From Cacajao melanocephalus (lineage: Eukaryota > Chordata > Mammalia > Primates > Pitheciidae), in NCBI GenBank assembly GCA_963573385.1, contig CAUYLG010071368.1, positions 100,435 to 164,434 on the forward strand: 64,000 nt of DNA. The letters run 5' to 3'. The notes under the pieces were generated by a model, which saw nothing but the letters and a program-made list of their open reading frames with translations, was not told where the DNA came from and made no database searches. Below, in pieces: positions 51,417 through 64,000 of this stretch. Position numbers and translations under genes: made by a program. Within the stretch, counting starts at the first letter, position 1; each line of letters starts with the position of its first letter.

Positions 51417-51881
51417 GATGGGCGTGGTGGCTCAGGCCTGTAATCCCAACACTTTGGGAGGCTGAGGCGGGCAGATCACTTGAAGGTTAGGAGTTTGGGA
51501 CCAGCCTGGCCAACATGGTGAAACTCCATCTCTACTAAAAATACAAAAAAATTAGCCAGGTAAGGTGGCATATGCCTGTAGTCCCAGCAACTTAAAAAAC
51601 TGAGGCATGAGAATCATTTGAACTCTGGAGGTGGAGGTTGCAGTGTGCCAAGATCGTGCCACTGCACTCCAGCCTCAGTAACAGAGTGAGACTCCATCTC
51701 AAAAAAAAAAAAAAGAAATATTAGCCAAGCATGGTGGCAGGTGCCTGTCGTCTCAGCTACTTGGGAGGCTGAGGCAGGAGAATCGCTTGAACCTGGGAGG
51801 CAGCGGTTGCAGTCCGAGATCACGTCACAGCACTCCAGCTTGAGTGACGAAGTGAGACTTCATCTCAAAAAAAAAAAAAGA
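51417..51881 (+). mobile_element. Trimeric Alu (left-right-right), sense
   Basis: An AluS dimer (51417-51714) runs directly into a second right arm (about 51716-51881; 'ttagccaagcatggtggcag' to 'gagacttcatctcaaa') with its own A-tail. A single pair of target duplications, AGAAAAAATGTA (51405-51416) and AGAAGAAATGTA (51882-51893), flanks the whole trimer. None sits between the arms. Confidence 0.9.
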
Positions 51882-51893
51882 AGAAGAAATGTA

Positions 51894-52503
51894 TCGAAAC
51901 ACTTGTTAAAGACAGTACTGTGGACTATTCAAGGGGCCCAAGGCCGTAGGTACAGGGATCACTGCAATGGAGCAGCACTGGGGGAGAGAATGGACTCAAC
52001 TCCGACTGTAGCCGCAAGCAGTGATTGACAGCCAAGGAGCAGGGCGGGGGCCGTGGATGAAAAGTTACTAAAATGTAACATCAAGGATGGAGAGTTCCTG
52101 TCTTGGTAGGATTTTTGCTGAAGGCAGGCCAGGGTGATAAGCTATCACGGAGGGTGATCAGAAACCAAGGGTGGGGGACTTTGCTAAACTGATTTAGTAG
52201 GATTTTTGCTCAAACTGGATTCTCCAAGGACAGAAAGAAAGGCCCAAGGTCGAGACCTCAGGGCCAGTCAGGCAGAGGACTCAGGGGAGGCTGAGTCAAG
52301 TTTTGGTGAAAGGAGGTGATCTTTGTCAATCCCCGTAACAGACTGGAGTGGGAGGCCAAGTCCAGGATGTGGGACTGGCTCAGAGCTCCAAAGTGTCCTA
52401 TGCAATATTAAGGACATGGAAAAATCCCAGAGTTGGCCAGAAGTATAGTTTGTCAGAAGGCAAATGTAATAGATACCAATATGTCTATAAATGAAGAACT
52501 TTT
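51894..52503. other. No gene; unassigned
   Basis: About 610 bp. The phrase 'gtaggatttttgct' occurs twice (about 52107 and 52198), with 'gggtgatcagaaaccaaggg' between them, which suggests an old retroviral internal region, but I cannot name one. Confidence 0.4.
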
Positions 52504-52520
52504 TAAAAAGATAGTTATGT

Positions 52521-52802
<282 letters not shown>

Positions 52803-52820
52803 AAAAAGGATGGTCATGTT

Positions 52821-53415
52821 GTTTTGCAGGAAGGAGGAATTGGTTTTTTCAAGAAGGGCTTGTATTTTTTAAAGTGTTTTTTCTTTAGTGGCACACTTCT
52901 TAAGGTATTTTTCACTCTCAAAGTTCTTGATAACGTCTTTTGCCACCCTCTGCCTGTGTCAAGTGGCAGATTTAATGGAAGCTGTTTGGAAGACAGAGGC
53001 AGCAGAAGGAAGAAGAAATGGTTTCTCTCCTCAACACCGCTGTCAGCGTAATGTGCTTTCCTCATTGCTGCAAAGGAAATCGTAAGAGCATTTTGCCCAC
53101 TCCAAACATCTGAAATTGGAATTACGAGGTTGTATGGAGAAGACCAGGAAAAATAATTTCTTGGGACGGTTTGATGCTTTCTGAGGCCTTTCACTAGTAA
53201 CCTGCAATACTAATTATCCAGCCTCCCTCCGTCTCCACCTCAGCTTCTGAATAAGACATTTGTATGGTGATTCATAGGCTGTGAACGCCAGCGTCAATAA
53301 CCAGGCCACTGAGATTCAATACCAATGCATCTCAATTCTGTACTAGATTCCTGGGATCCCCAGGGGATCCAGTCTAATCCAGTCTATTTGTAAGCCAGGC
53401 AAATGTTGGGTACAG
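52821..53415. other. No gene; unassigned single-copy-like sequence
   Basis: About 595 bp with no recognised repeat. A 126-codon minus-strand ORF (52814-53194) has no motif and overlaps two plus-strand ORFs. Confidence 0.5.
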
Positions 53416-53429
53416 AAACAGGACTGGGG

Positions 53430-54150
<721 letters not shown>

Positions 54151-54159
54151 CTACTCCCC

Positions 54160-54385
54160 CTTTTTAAAAGAGACCAATGTATAAGAAGTCCTGGTTCTAC
54201 CATTTATTATCTGTGTGACCTTTAGCAAGTTATTTAATCTCACTATGCATCAGTTTCCTCATCTGTTAAATGGGGATAACATTGTTACTTAACTCATAGG
54301 GTTTTTTATGATGCTTAAATAATATTTGTAAGGCAATTGGGACAGTGCCAGGTACACAGTAAATACTATATGGGTGTTTGGTAAA
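54160..54385 (+). mobile_element. MIR SINE, sense
   Basis: 'tattatctgtgtgaccttta', 'gcatcagtttcctcatctgt', 'taaatggggataacattgtt', 'cagtgccaggtacacagtaa'. Very well preserved core. Confidence 0.93.
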
Positions 54386-54892
54386 TACACTTTGAGAAAA
54401 GAGTAATGTTTAATAGAATCGAGGAAACTAGTCTGAAGGGCAATGTTGCCTGACTATGCCCTGTGGACCCAACCACTCTCTTTCTTGCGGTGCTTGAGAG
54501 AGATCCTCTGAGGTCAAGGTTGAGCAGCCCCTCTAAGACAAACCAAGCAGCGAGGTGCTGAGAGGCACAGGTCATGGCTTGGCCATTTGCTTTCACAGAC
54601 CTGCTGAGGTCCACTCTCAGAAACTAAGTCAGTGGGATTCAAAAATGTTCACTCTCATATTTGCTAAAACAAGAGTCTGAAAACTATCCTTCTTTATATG
54701 TTTCTAATTTACCTGAACTTTAATTTACTATTTATATTTAAAATTAAATGATTGCAAAAGATGCTGAATGTATTATACAAATTTATACTTGAAAATAAAA
54801 CAGCTGCATCATTGTTTTAAATGACTTTATTATCCATGCAATACCCCAGAAATTTGCCTCCCCACTATCACCCATTTTAAAAAATACACAAA
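54386..54892. other. No gene; unassigned
   Basis: About 505 bp, AT-rich in its second half; nothing recognised. Confidence 0.5.
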
Positions 54893-55173
54893 CGAGCCCT
54901 GGCACAGTGGTCCACACCTGTAATTTCAGCATTTTGGGAGGCTGAGGCAGGAAGATCACTTGAGCCCAGGAGTTCGAAACCAGCCTGGTCAGCATGGCAA
55001 AACCCCATCTCTACAAAACACACAAAAAATTGGCTGGGTGTGATGTTGCATACCTGTAGTCCCAGCTATGCAGGAGGCTGAGGTGAGAGGATTACTTGAG
55101 CCTGGCATTGCATTACTGCATTCCAGGCTGAGCAACAGAGTGAGACCCTGTCTCAAAAAAAAAAAAAAAAAAA
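54893..55173 (+). mobile_element. AluJ, sense, right arm shortened
   Basis: 'gccctggcacagtggtccac' to 'ccaggctgagcaacagagtg' and a 19-A tail. A deletion in the right arm joins 'cttgagcctgg' to 'cattgcattactgc'. Confidence 0.93.
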
Positions 55174-55653
55174 GCAACCCACAAACAAGCTTTTCTTTTA
55201 GAGTCAGAAATCTAACATTATTCTTGTATCTCTTTGAACCTCTATTTCTGTTTTTCTTCCCCCTCAGAATTTTATTCTAATGTGTTTCTGTCTTAAAGTC
55301 TTTTGCTGACCATCTTATTGTACTCTGTAACACATACGTAAGTACAGATATTTTTCCTCTGCCTACTAGGCTCTACATATAAAAGAAAAAAATCTTCTAG
55401 ATGTAAGTATCACAAGTTATTAGTAGTACACAATTGAACAAAACAACATAAATATATTTTAACTTTGATGTATGATTATAATTTTAAATTAATTTTAATG
55501 CATCTCGGTTAGATGGATAGAGATATTTACTGCCAAGTTCATATACTCACGAATAACTATTATATACTACTGGAAAAAGATGAGGTCTGGAACCATTTCT
55601 ATTCCTTTTTTTCTTTTTCATAGATGTGAACACTGAGAACGGTTCTTCCCATA
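55174..55653. other. No gene; AT-rich, unassigned
   Basis: About 480 bp with no recognised element. Confidence 0.5.
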
Positions 55654-55661
55654 AATAAGTA

Positions 55662-57030
<1,369 letters not shown>

Positions 57031-57035
57031 AAGAA

Positions 57036-57197
57036 ATACCTGAGCAAAGGACTCACACCCATAATGCCAGTGCTTTGGGAGGCCAAGGTGGAAGGTTCAC
57101 TTGAGGCCAGAAGTTTGAGGCTGCAGTGAGCTATGATCATGCTACTGTACTCCTGCCTGGGCAACAGGGCAAAATCCTGTCTCTATATTTTTAAAAA
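57036..57197 (+). mobile_element. AluJ with a large internal deletion, sense
   Basis: The left-arm start 'gcaaaggactcacacccata' to 'ttcacttgaggccagaagtt' is joined straight to right-arm 'gaggctgcagtgagctatga'. About half the dimer is missing. Confidence 0.88.
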
Positions 57198-57208
57198 AAT
57201 CATAAATA

Positions 57209-57500
57209 GGCTGGGTGCGGTAGCTCATGCCTGTAATCCCAGCACTTTGGGAGTTCGAGGCGAGCAGATCACCTGAGGTTGGGAGTTCGAGACCAGCCTG
57301 ACCAGCATGGAGAAACCCCGTCTCTACTAAAAGTACTAAATTAGGCGGGCGTGGTGGCACACACCTGTGATCCCAGCTACTCAGGAGGCTGAAGCAGGAG
57401 AATCACTTGAACCCTGGAAGTGGAGGTTGTAGTGAGCCGAGATCGTGCCACTGCACTCCAGCCAGGGCAACAAGAGAGAAATTCTGTCTCAAAAAAAAAA
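57209..57500 (+). mobile_element. AluS, sense
   Basis: 'ggctgggtgcggtagctcat' to 'cactccagccagggcaacaa'. Target duplications AATCATAAATA (57198-57208) and AGTCGTAAATA (57501-57511). Confidence 0.96.
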
Positions 57501-57591
57501 AGTCGTAAATAATTTTATTAGTCTTCGTGCTCAAACTTTTCTGTTTTTTGAAGTTATTTAATGGAAAACAAAGTATATCTCTATACTGCTA

Positions 57592-58039
<448 letters not shown>

Positions 58040-58203
58040 CTAAAATTTGTATCTGCAGGTTTTATTGTGGAAATCTTAATAGTTCCAGAAAACATTGCTA
58101 CATTTATTGAAGAGTCAGCATCAATAATTAACCTGCAGGGTTCAACTGTCGTCAGGTGCTTTCCTTAACAACCAATAACAAGTCCTAAGAAGAAGACTTT
58201 TCT

Positions 58204-58396
58204 TAAACACACAAGTTCCCCCAATACACACACACACACACATACACACACACACACACACACACATACACATACACAGATACACACTCAACAGATGTTG
58301 CCATTAATAATCAAATTCAAACACAGGAGCAAATGGATTATACAGTACCTGTTCATCAGATAATAATAGTCAATATTTAATGAGCACTTACTATGT
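58204..58396. repeat. Local duplication, copy 1 (with CA expansion)
   Basis: 'acacacaagttccccc', then a (CA) run, then 'cagatgttgccattaataat', 'ggattatacagtacct' and the antisense MIR start 'aatgagcacttactatgt'. Matches copy 2 at about 80% outside the CA run, including the same junction with the MIR. Confidence 0.85.
58228..58290. repeat. (CA)n/(CATA)n microsatellite
   Basis: CA units with 'cataca' interruptions. In the homologous block at 60.6 kb the same place has only 'atacacacaacacag', so the expansion is specific to this copy. Confidence 0.95.
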
Positions 58397-58415
58397 GCAC
58401 TCACTGTTCCAACAC
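58355..58415 (-). mobile_element. MIR 3' end, antisense
   Basis: 'caatatttaatgagcactta', then 'ctatgtgcactcactgttcc', is the antisense MIR tail, part of the duplicated block. Confidence 0.65.
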
Positions 58416-59183
58416 CCAAATACAGTAGCTAGAAAGAATCACTTGCCCTCAAGCATATGGAAATAAGCTATGTGTAGCATTTGCTGCTTGCTTTGCTTTG
58501 TTCTCATGAAAATCTCCCTTGAGAGCAACAAACCATTTGACAGCAGTGCTGGTTTAGAAGGTGGTGCTGCCCCTCCATTCTACAATTTATCTTGATTGGA
58601 AACATCCCTTCATGGACTAAGATACCCAACTTCTAAGCCATAACCTGGTCCCTATGAGAAGCATAAGAAGGGGAAAGGCAGGTCCCAGACATGGGATTGG
58701 ATTAATAATTACAGGAGGGTTTCCCAAAATGATAACTCACATTGGACCTGAGTTTGGTACCCGAGGGTTTCACATCATGGATAATGCACCATGATATGAT
58801 TAGAAATAGGTCAGGGTGTCTGTCTTCCTTTTCTATAGTGAGAGAAGGGAAAGGGACTTATGGAAAGTGAGAAGCTGCCGGGATATGCATGCCTCTCTTC
58901 CAGGGCTCCGGAAGGAGCCTCGAAACTATCCTTACCCAAGTACTTTGTGGACAGCCTTCAGGGGGTTTGAAGACATTAGCCTATGGGTAATTTCCTTGAA
59001 TACAGGGGACCCTGTTTTTCTGTTTGAGCCTTCTCCATAAGAGCAGAAGATATTTACTAGCTATGTCTAGAGTAAGCTGTCAATCAATGCCTGTTGCATT
59101 GAGAAACGACTGTCAGTTTTGTTTGGGATTTTGCAGATCAATTTCTTGAGAAAAAGCATACATATATTGAAATGTATAGAGTG

Positions 59184-59475
59184 TGGCCATGCATGATGGC
59201 TTGTGCCTATAATACCAGCATTTTGGGAGGCTGAGGCAGAAGGATCGCTTGAGCTCAGGAGTTTAGCATCAGCCTGGGCAACACACCAAGACCTTGTCTC
59301 TACTAAAAATAAAAATAATAGCCAGGCACAGCAGCACACACCTGTAGTCCTAGCTACTCAGGAGGCTGAGGTGGGAGGATCACATGAGCCCAGGAGGTCA
59401 AGGCTGCAGTAAGCTATGACTGAACCATGGCACTCCAGCCTGGGCAACAGAGCAAGATTCTGTCTCAAGAAAAAA
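59184..59475 (+). mobile_element. AluJ, sense
   Basis: 'ggccatgcatgatggcttgt' to 'cactccagcctgggcaacag'. Perfect 14-bp target duplications AAATGTATAGAGTG (59170-59183 and 59476-59489). Confidence 0.96.
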
Positions 59476-59647
59476 AAATGTATAGAGTGATCGTTGCAAG
59501 TGTGCCACTCAATTATGATTACATAGACACACTCCTCTACCATCCAAATCAAGAGAGACACCAACCCCAGCTCCACGGTGGGTTTTCTTGTGTCCTTTTT
59601 CAATCTATTATCTACCCCCATCCCAAGTAACATCTGCATTGGAAGTG

Positions 59648-60508
<861 letters not shown>

Positions 60509-60584
60509 TAAATAGTATGATATAATACGTATTCTTTTGTGTCTAACTTTTTCACTTAAAATGATATTCATCTTAGTATTTGTC

Positions 60585-60720
60585 CTGAACACACAAATTC
60601 CTCCATACACACAACACAGATGTTGCTATTAATCATCAAATTCAATCGCAGAACAAAAGGATTATACAATACCCACTTATTAGATAAAAATGGCCAGTTT
60701 CTAATGAGCACTTACTATGT
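60585..60720. repeat. Local duplication, copy 2
   Basis: 'acacacaaattcctcc', 'cagatgttgctattaatcat', 'ggattatacaatacccactt', 'aatgagcacttactatgt'. Homologous to 58204-58396 without the CA expansion. Confidence 0.85.
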
Positions 60721-60935
60721 ACCAGTTACTATTCGAAGTTATTGATATATACTAGCACTTAACTGGTTCTCAAAGCAACTCGATGAGGTGGGTCTGATTA
60801 ACATCCCGTTGCTGGATAAGGAAATGAACAGAGACCAGCGGGCTGGCGGTTGGGAGACACAGCATGCAAACCCAGGAAGCCTGGCCCCACCAGTTGAGGT
60901 TGAACCATCACCACACATTGCCTTGCTGCCATGTA
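60695..60935 (-). mobile_element. MIR SINE, antisense
   Basis: 'gagcacttactatgtaccag', 'ggttctcaaagcaactcgat', 'catgcaaacccaggaagcct' give most of an antisense MIR. The MIR extends further here than in copy 1 of the duplication. Confidence 0.72.
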
Positions 60936-60974
60936 AGCCCATTTCTTATCATTTCCATTCCATGATAAGCAAAA

Positions 60975-61440
60975 GCACCAGAATAGGCAGGATAGCAGCC
61001 CTCCAAAACGTCCGCATCCTAGTCAGCAGAACCTGTGAATACGTGACCAAAGGGACATTGCAGGTGTGATTACATCAAGGGTCCTGAGGTTGGGAGAATA
61101 TCCTGGATTCTACAAGGGTCCTTATAAGTGAAAGGGAGAGACAGAAGAACCAGAATCAGAGAAGGGGATATGAGGACAGAAACAGAGGTTGGAGTGAGGC
61201 AGTGGCTGGCTTTGAAGATGGAAGAAGGGGCCATAAGCCAAGGAATTCAGGCCCCTGGAAGCTGGGACATTCAGAAAAAAAAAAAAAAAAAAAAAAAAGA
61301 GCACAGCCCTGCTGACTTGGCGCTTTTAGCTCCGTTAAGACCCATGTCACCTTCTGAGCTCCAAAACTGTGAAATAATAAATTTGTGTTGCTTTAAACCA
61401 CAGAACTAATGGGAAGTTATCACAGTAGCAACAGGAAATG
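60975..61440 (+). mobile_element. MLT1-type LTR, sense
   Basis: 'gcagaacctgtgaatacgtg', 'agaatatcctggattctaca', 'gaagatggaagaaggggcca', 'taataaatttgtgttgcttt', 'cagtagcaacaggaaatg' in order. It is the same LTR type as 3379-3737 and much more complete. A 24-A run interrupts it. Confidence 0.82.
61275..61298 (+). repeat. A24 homopolymer inside an LTR
   Basis: An uninterrupted run of about 24 A follows 'gggacattcag' and precedes 'gagcacagccctgctgac' of the LTR. No retroelement body is attached to it. Confidence 0.95.
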
Positions 61441-61879
61441 AAAAGCCATTAATCGGTGGAGGGATGAATATTCACAAACCGTTTCACACAAGCTGATCAC
61501 AGCAGCAGGTTGCCACAGGTTGCCCAGAGCAACAAAGAGGTTCTTGCTTCCATATTGAAAATGAAGGTGCCTCTTGTCTCAGTTTTGGAATAAGTAAAGG
61601 TTATCCAGAGACGTATTCTCATTTTTACTTTTACAAAGTTGACTTCGGTGGTTCTTTTTATGAAAATTTCCCCTTGCTTCTTTGTTTCAGTGTCAATTTT
61701 TTTTTTACTTGACTTTTTAAAACTTTCCCTTCCTGAACATTTTCCACTGGGTTTGAGCCCTGGATCTGCCTTTCAGCTTGCTCCAGAACGCTGGCATCAC
61801 CATCATCTCTAGTATAATAAATCATGAAACTATTACCCTTGCTCAACATAAGCACCTTCTCCGCTCCCACAGAATTACA
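61441..61879. other. No gene; unassigned
   Basis: About 440 bp with no recognised element. Confidence 0.5.
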
Positions 61880-62400
61880 ATGGCTGCTGTCAGATTGTCT
61901 TCCCACAGCTCAAGCTCCACACCACAGCCAGAGGAACTTTTAAATCCAGAAATCTGATACCGCCAGTCCTGTTCTCCAGTTCCTTCCCTGGCCCCCTCTT
62001 ATGCTCAGAATGAAGAGCAGATTGCTCAGCCTGACCTCCAGAGCCCACAAGACCTGGCCCCCATCGCCTTCTCAGCCTCTGTCTCCCTGCATAGTTTCCC
62101 ATTCTCTGGTCCTACCAAGTTGCTCATTGCTCCAAAACATGGCAGGTTCTCCCAAGCCTGTCTCCCTCATGCATCCTGCTTCCTTCACCTAGGGCAACAT
62201 TCCCTCTCTCTTCCGTCAAGCTAGTTCTATCCATTCCTTCCTTGGCTCATTATTACACTCAGTTGTCCCTGTGTCACCTGCAAACACATGGGTAGCACTT
62301 GATAGACACACAGGTGTTTATCTAGGACATTCATCCTGTTTACTTCTGACCATGGTTCCCTATGTCATCTATGTCTAATTTCTTGGATGGATACTGGCCT
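61880..62400 (+). mobile_element. L2 LINE, sense
   Basis: 'cagagcccacaagacctggc', 'ctcagcctctgtctccctgc', 'ttgctccaaaacatggcagg', 'tcattattacactcagttgt' follow the L2 3' region. A 63-codon piece is the only readable remnant. Confidence 0.72.
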
Positions 62401-62556
62401 ATCGACCCCTGTTCTCTGGCTCTTTGGTCTTGACCTTTCCCATTGGACAGCTGACACGATGAAACTCACTCTGAGAATCTGGCACATTTGTAGCCCCAGG
62501 TAAGAAACGCTTCCAAAGGCTCTAGCGCCAGGCATAACCAACCCCTCACCCAGATA

Positions 62557-62592
<36 letters not shown>
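62557..62592. repeat. (CA)n microsatellite
   Basis: About 17 uninterrupted CA units, the cleanest dinucleotide repeat in the window and likely variable in length. Confidence 0.97.
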
Positions 62593-62593
<1 letters not shown>

Positions 62594-62624
62594 CCCAGGA
62601 GAGGAAACACTAAGGAACACAGAT

Positions 62625-62820
62625 ATAATAACCGTAGATAATATCTATTGAACACTTACAGCACGCCAGGCGCTGTGCTAAGCACTTCAATTATCTTGTC
62701 CCCACTGTCAGATGAGGAAACTAGGTTCATTAAGATGAAATAACTTGTCCTGTACCACACAGCCTATCAGTGACGGAACCACCAGGTCACGTGACTTCAG
62801 ACAGCTCGGCCATCACCCCC
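62625..62820 (-). mobile_element. MIR SINE, antisense
   Basis: 'ttgaacacttacagcacgcc', 'aggcgctgtgctaagcactt', 'gtcagatgaggaaactaggt', 'cacacagcctatcagtgacg'. Well preserved. Confidence 0.9.
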
Positions 62821-63320
62821 AGAACAGTTTTTCTGGGCCTGTGGGCCCTCACCTGTCACCACCACATTTCACCACTCCTCTGACCTACCACAGTTACATT
62901 TGCATTTTGTACCCTGGGTTCTAATTGTGTGGACCTGTGTGTTTCCCAGACCAGACCATGAACGTCCCAAAGGAAGGAGCCTGACTCTCACCTTGGAGCA
63001 CACAATACAAATTCAAAATACAATGTCTCCCTCACTGAGTGGCTGTGACCAGTGGTCCTGAAGTCTCTGCTGCCCTGGCTTTATATGCCCTCCTAACCAT
63101 ACCTATGTGTGTACCTGCCAGGGAGCAAAGCATAAAATGTGAGACCGCTACTAACCCTCTCTGCCCAGGTTCCTGTATGGTGGTAAGTTCACTTTCTGAA
63201 CTGATTTGTAGCTGTCTTTTCAGGTTTATACTGTAAGCCACCTCAAATCTCTTGGGAAATAAAAGCAATTTTATTTACAAATGAATACCCATTTATCTGG
63301 GAGATTAATAAAAACCTAGA
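62821..63320. other. No gene; possible L2 3' end, otherwise unassigned
   Basis: Positions 62880-63000 ('agaccatgaacgtcccaaag', 'gagcctgactctcacc') resemble the L2 3' end in sense. The rest, including 'gggaaataaaagc' at 63252, is unassigned. That AATAAA is not supported by any exon. Confidence 0.42.
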
Positions 63321-63540
63321 GCCGGGAATGGTGGCTCGCGTCTTTAATCCCAACACCTTGGAAGGCCAAGGTGGGAGGATCCCTTGAAGCCAGTTCAAGA
63401 CCAGCCTGGTCAACATAGCGAGGCTTTGTCTTTACCAAAAATTTAAAAATGAGCTGGGTGTGGTGGCAGCATACCTGTAGGCCTACCTACTTAGGAGGCT
63501 GAGGCAGGAGGATCACTTGAGCCCAGGAGTTCAAAGCTGG
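63321..63540 (+). mobile_element. AluJ, sense, cut off at 3' end
   Basis: 'gccgggaatggtggctcgcg' to 'gagcccaggagttcaaagct'. The last 70 or so bases and the tail are missing; the sequence breaks straight into a palindromic AT-rich insert. Confidence 0.92.
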
Positions 63541-63728
63541 AGTTTTTCATCCATTCACCAGTTGCCCATCAATTAATCCATTCAATTAACAACTTGATTC
63601 AATCCATTAATTCATGATTGAATTAATTCATTGAATTCAATGAATTAATTAATCCCTTCAATCCATTAATTCAATTAATTAATGGATTAATCACCAGTTC
63701 AATTAATCCATTCAACTGGTGAATGGAT
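63541..63728. repeat. AT-rich insert with perfect inverted ends
   Basis: ATCCATTCACCAGTTG (63549-63564) and its exact complement CAACTGGTGAATGGAT (63713-63728) bound a stretch made of 'attaatccattcaa' and 'ttaattaatgg' type words in both orientations, which could fold into several hairpins. It is not a known repeat family. Confidence 0.9.
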
Positions 63729-63877
63729 TTTTTTTTTAGAAAGAAAAAGAGAGAAAAGAAGAAAGAAAGAAAGAGTGAAAGAAAGAAAGAAAAAGAATGA
63801 AAGAGTGAAAGAAAGAGGAAGAGAAAGAGGGAGAGAGAACGGGATTCTTGCTCTATTCCCCAGGCTAGAATGCAGTC
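63729..63877 (-). mobile_element. Alu 3' fragment, antisense, split by a GA expansion
   Basis: A T run (63729-63737) and 'gggattcttgctctattccc', then 'caggctagaatgcagt', are the start of an antisense Alu. The 'gagacagag' between them has been replaced by about 100 bp of GAAA/GAGA repeat. The rest of the Alu is absent. Confidence 0.7.
63740..63838 (+). repeat. (GAAA)n/(GAGA)n purine tract
   Basis: About 100 bp of purine broken only by single T bases in 'gagtgaaag' and 'gaatgaaag' units. Confidence 0.95.
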
Positions 63878-64000
63878 TAAAAATGGGTATTAAAAACCTC
63901 TTTTATGCCAATAATTGTGCTTAACAATGGAGACAGGAAGGAATAAGGGATGAAAATAACAAACAAACAGCCAACCAATATTTTATTTAAACCTGTGAAA

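Noticed and set aside
52814..53194. 126-codon minus-strand ORF in repeat-free DNA
   Set aside because: Considered as a possible exon, but it has no recognised domain and opposite-strand ORFs overlap it. Conservation would be needed to revive it.
63252..63257. AATAAA near 63252, possible poly-A signal of a terminal exon
   Set aside because: A single hexamer without an exon, and likely chance in AT-rich sequence.

Overview
The window reads as primate, most likely human or another catarrhine, nuclear DNA with no gene I can support. It carries about 36 Alu elements or pieces (J, S and Y/Sc types), an L1 3' end of primate type, THE1/MST and MLT1 LTRs, and a deep layer of mammalian-wide MIR, L2, MER5, MER1 and Tigger copies. 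No open reading frame looks like a cellular protein. The longest (161-176 codons) run through MIR or Alu copies, and the only recognisable coding relic is the C-terminal end of a Tigger transposase on the minus strand at 50.5-50.7 kb. I saw no CpG island, tRNA, rRNA or convincing exon. The window is therefore intergenic or deep intronic.

Layout. 0-14 kb is old sequence: many MIRs, two complete solitary THE1/MST LTRs with intact 5-bp target duplications (574-939 and 8086-8442), and a MIR split by an Alu monomer and a MER1 DNA transposon (5.0-5.7 kb). 14-20.6 kb has Alus, two adjacent old L1 pieces, and an L2 copy of about 1.8 kb broken by a MER5A and an unnamed repeat. 21-30 kb has an MLT1 LTR, inverted MIRs, a Tigger2-like transposon with TA duplications (24.8-25.9 kb), and an MLT1 LTR carrying a stray MIR tail. 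30-37 kb is almost Alu-free and holds a 63-bp direct repeat and a strong imperfect hairpin (36.57-36.73 kb). 37-48.6 kb mixes Alus, MIRs, a palindromic MITE and an L1 3' end. 48.9-58 kb is an Alu-dense block containing a second Tigger with two Alus inside it and two trimeric (left-right-right) Alus. 58-64 kb has a local duplication, an ERV-type LTR, MLT1 and L2 copies, and ends in a palindromic AT-rich insert between two Alus.

How the parts work together: they do not form a pathway. The recurring theme is local copying. There are tandem duplications (38 bp x3, 60 bp x2, 20 bp x2), dispersed local copies (63 bp at 360-bp spacing, a MIR tail 1.5 kb away, an Alu segment 1.06 kb away, and a block of about 130-190 bp 2.4 kb away), and two trimeric Alus. 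The best candidate for an undescribed functional element is the hairpin at 36565-36725, whose minus-strand transcript would pair almost perfectly. Repeat family names come from memory of consensus sequences; several older LTR names are uncertain and are marked so.
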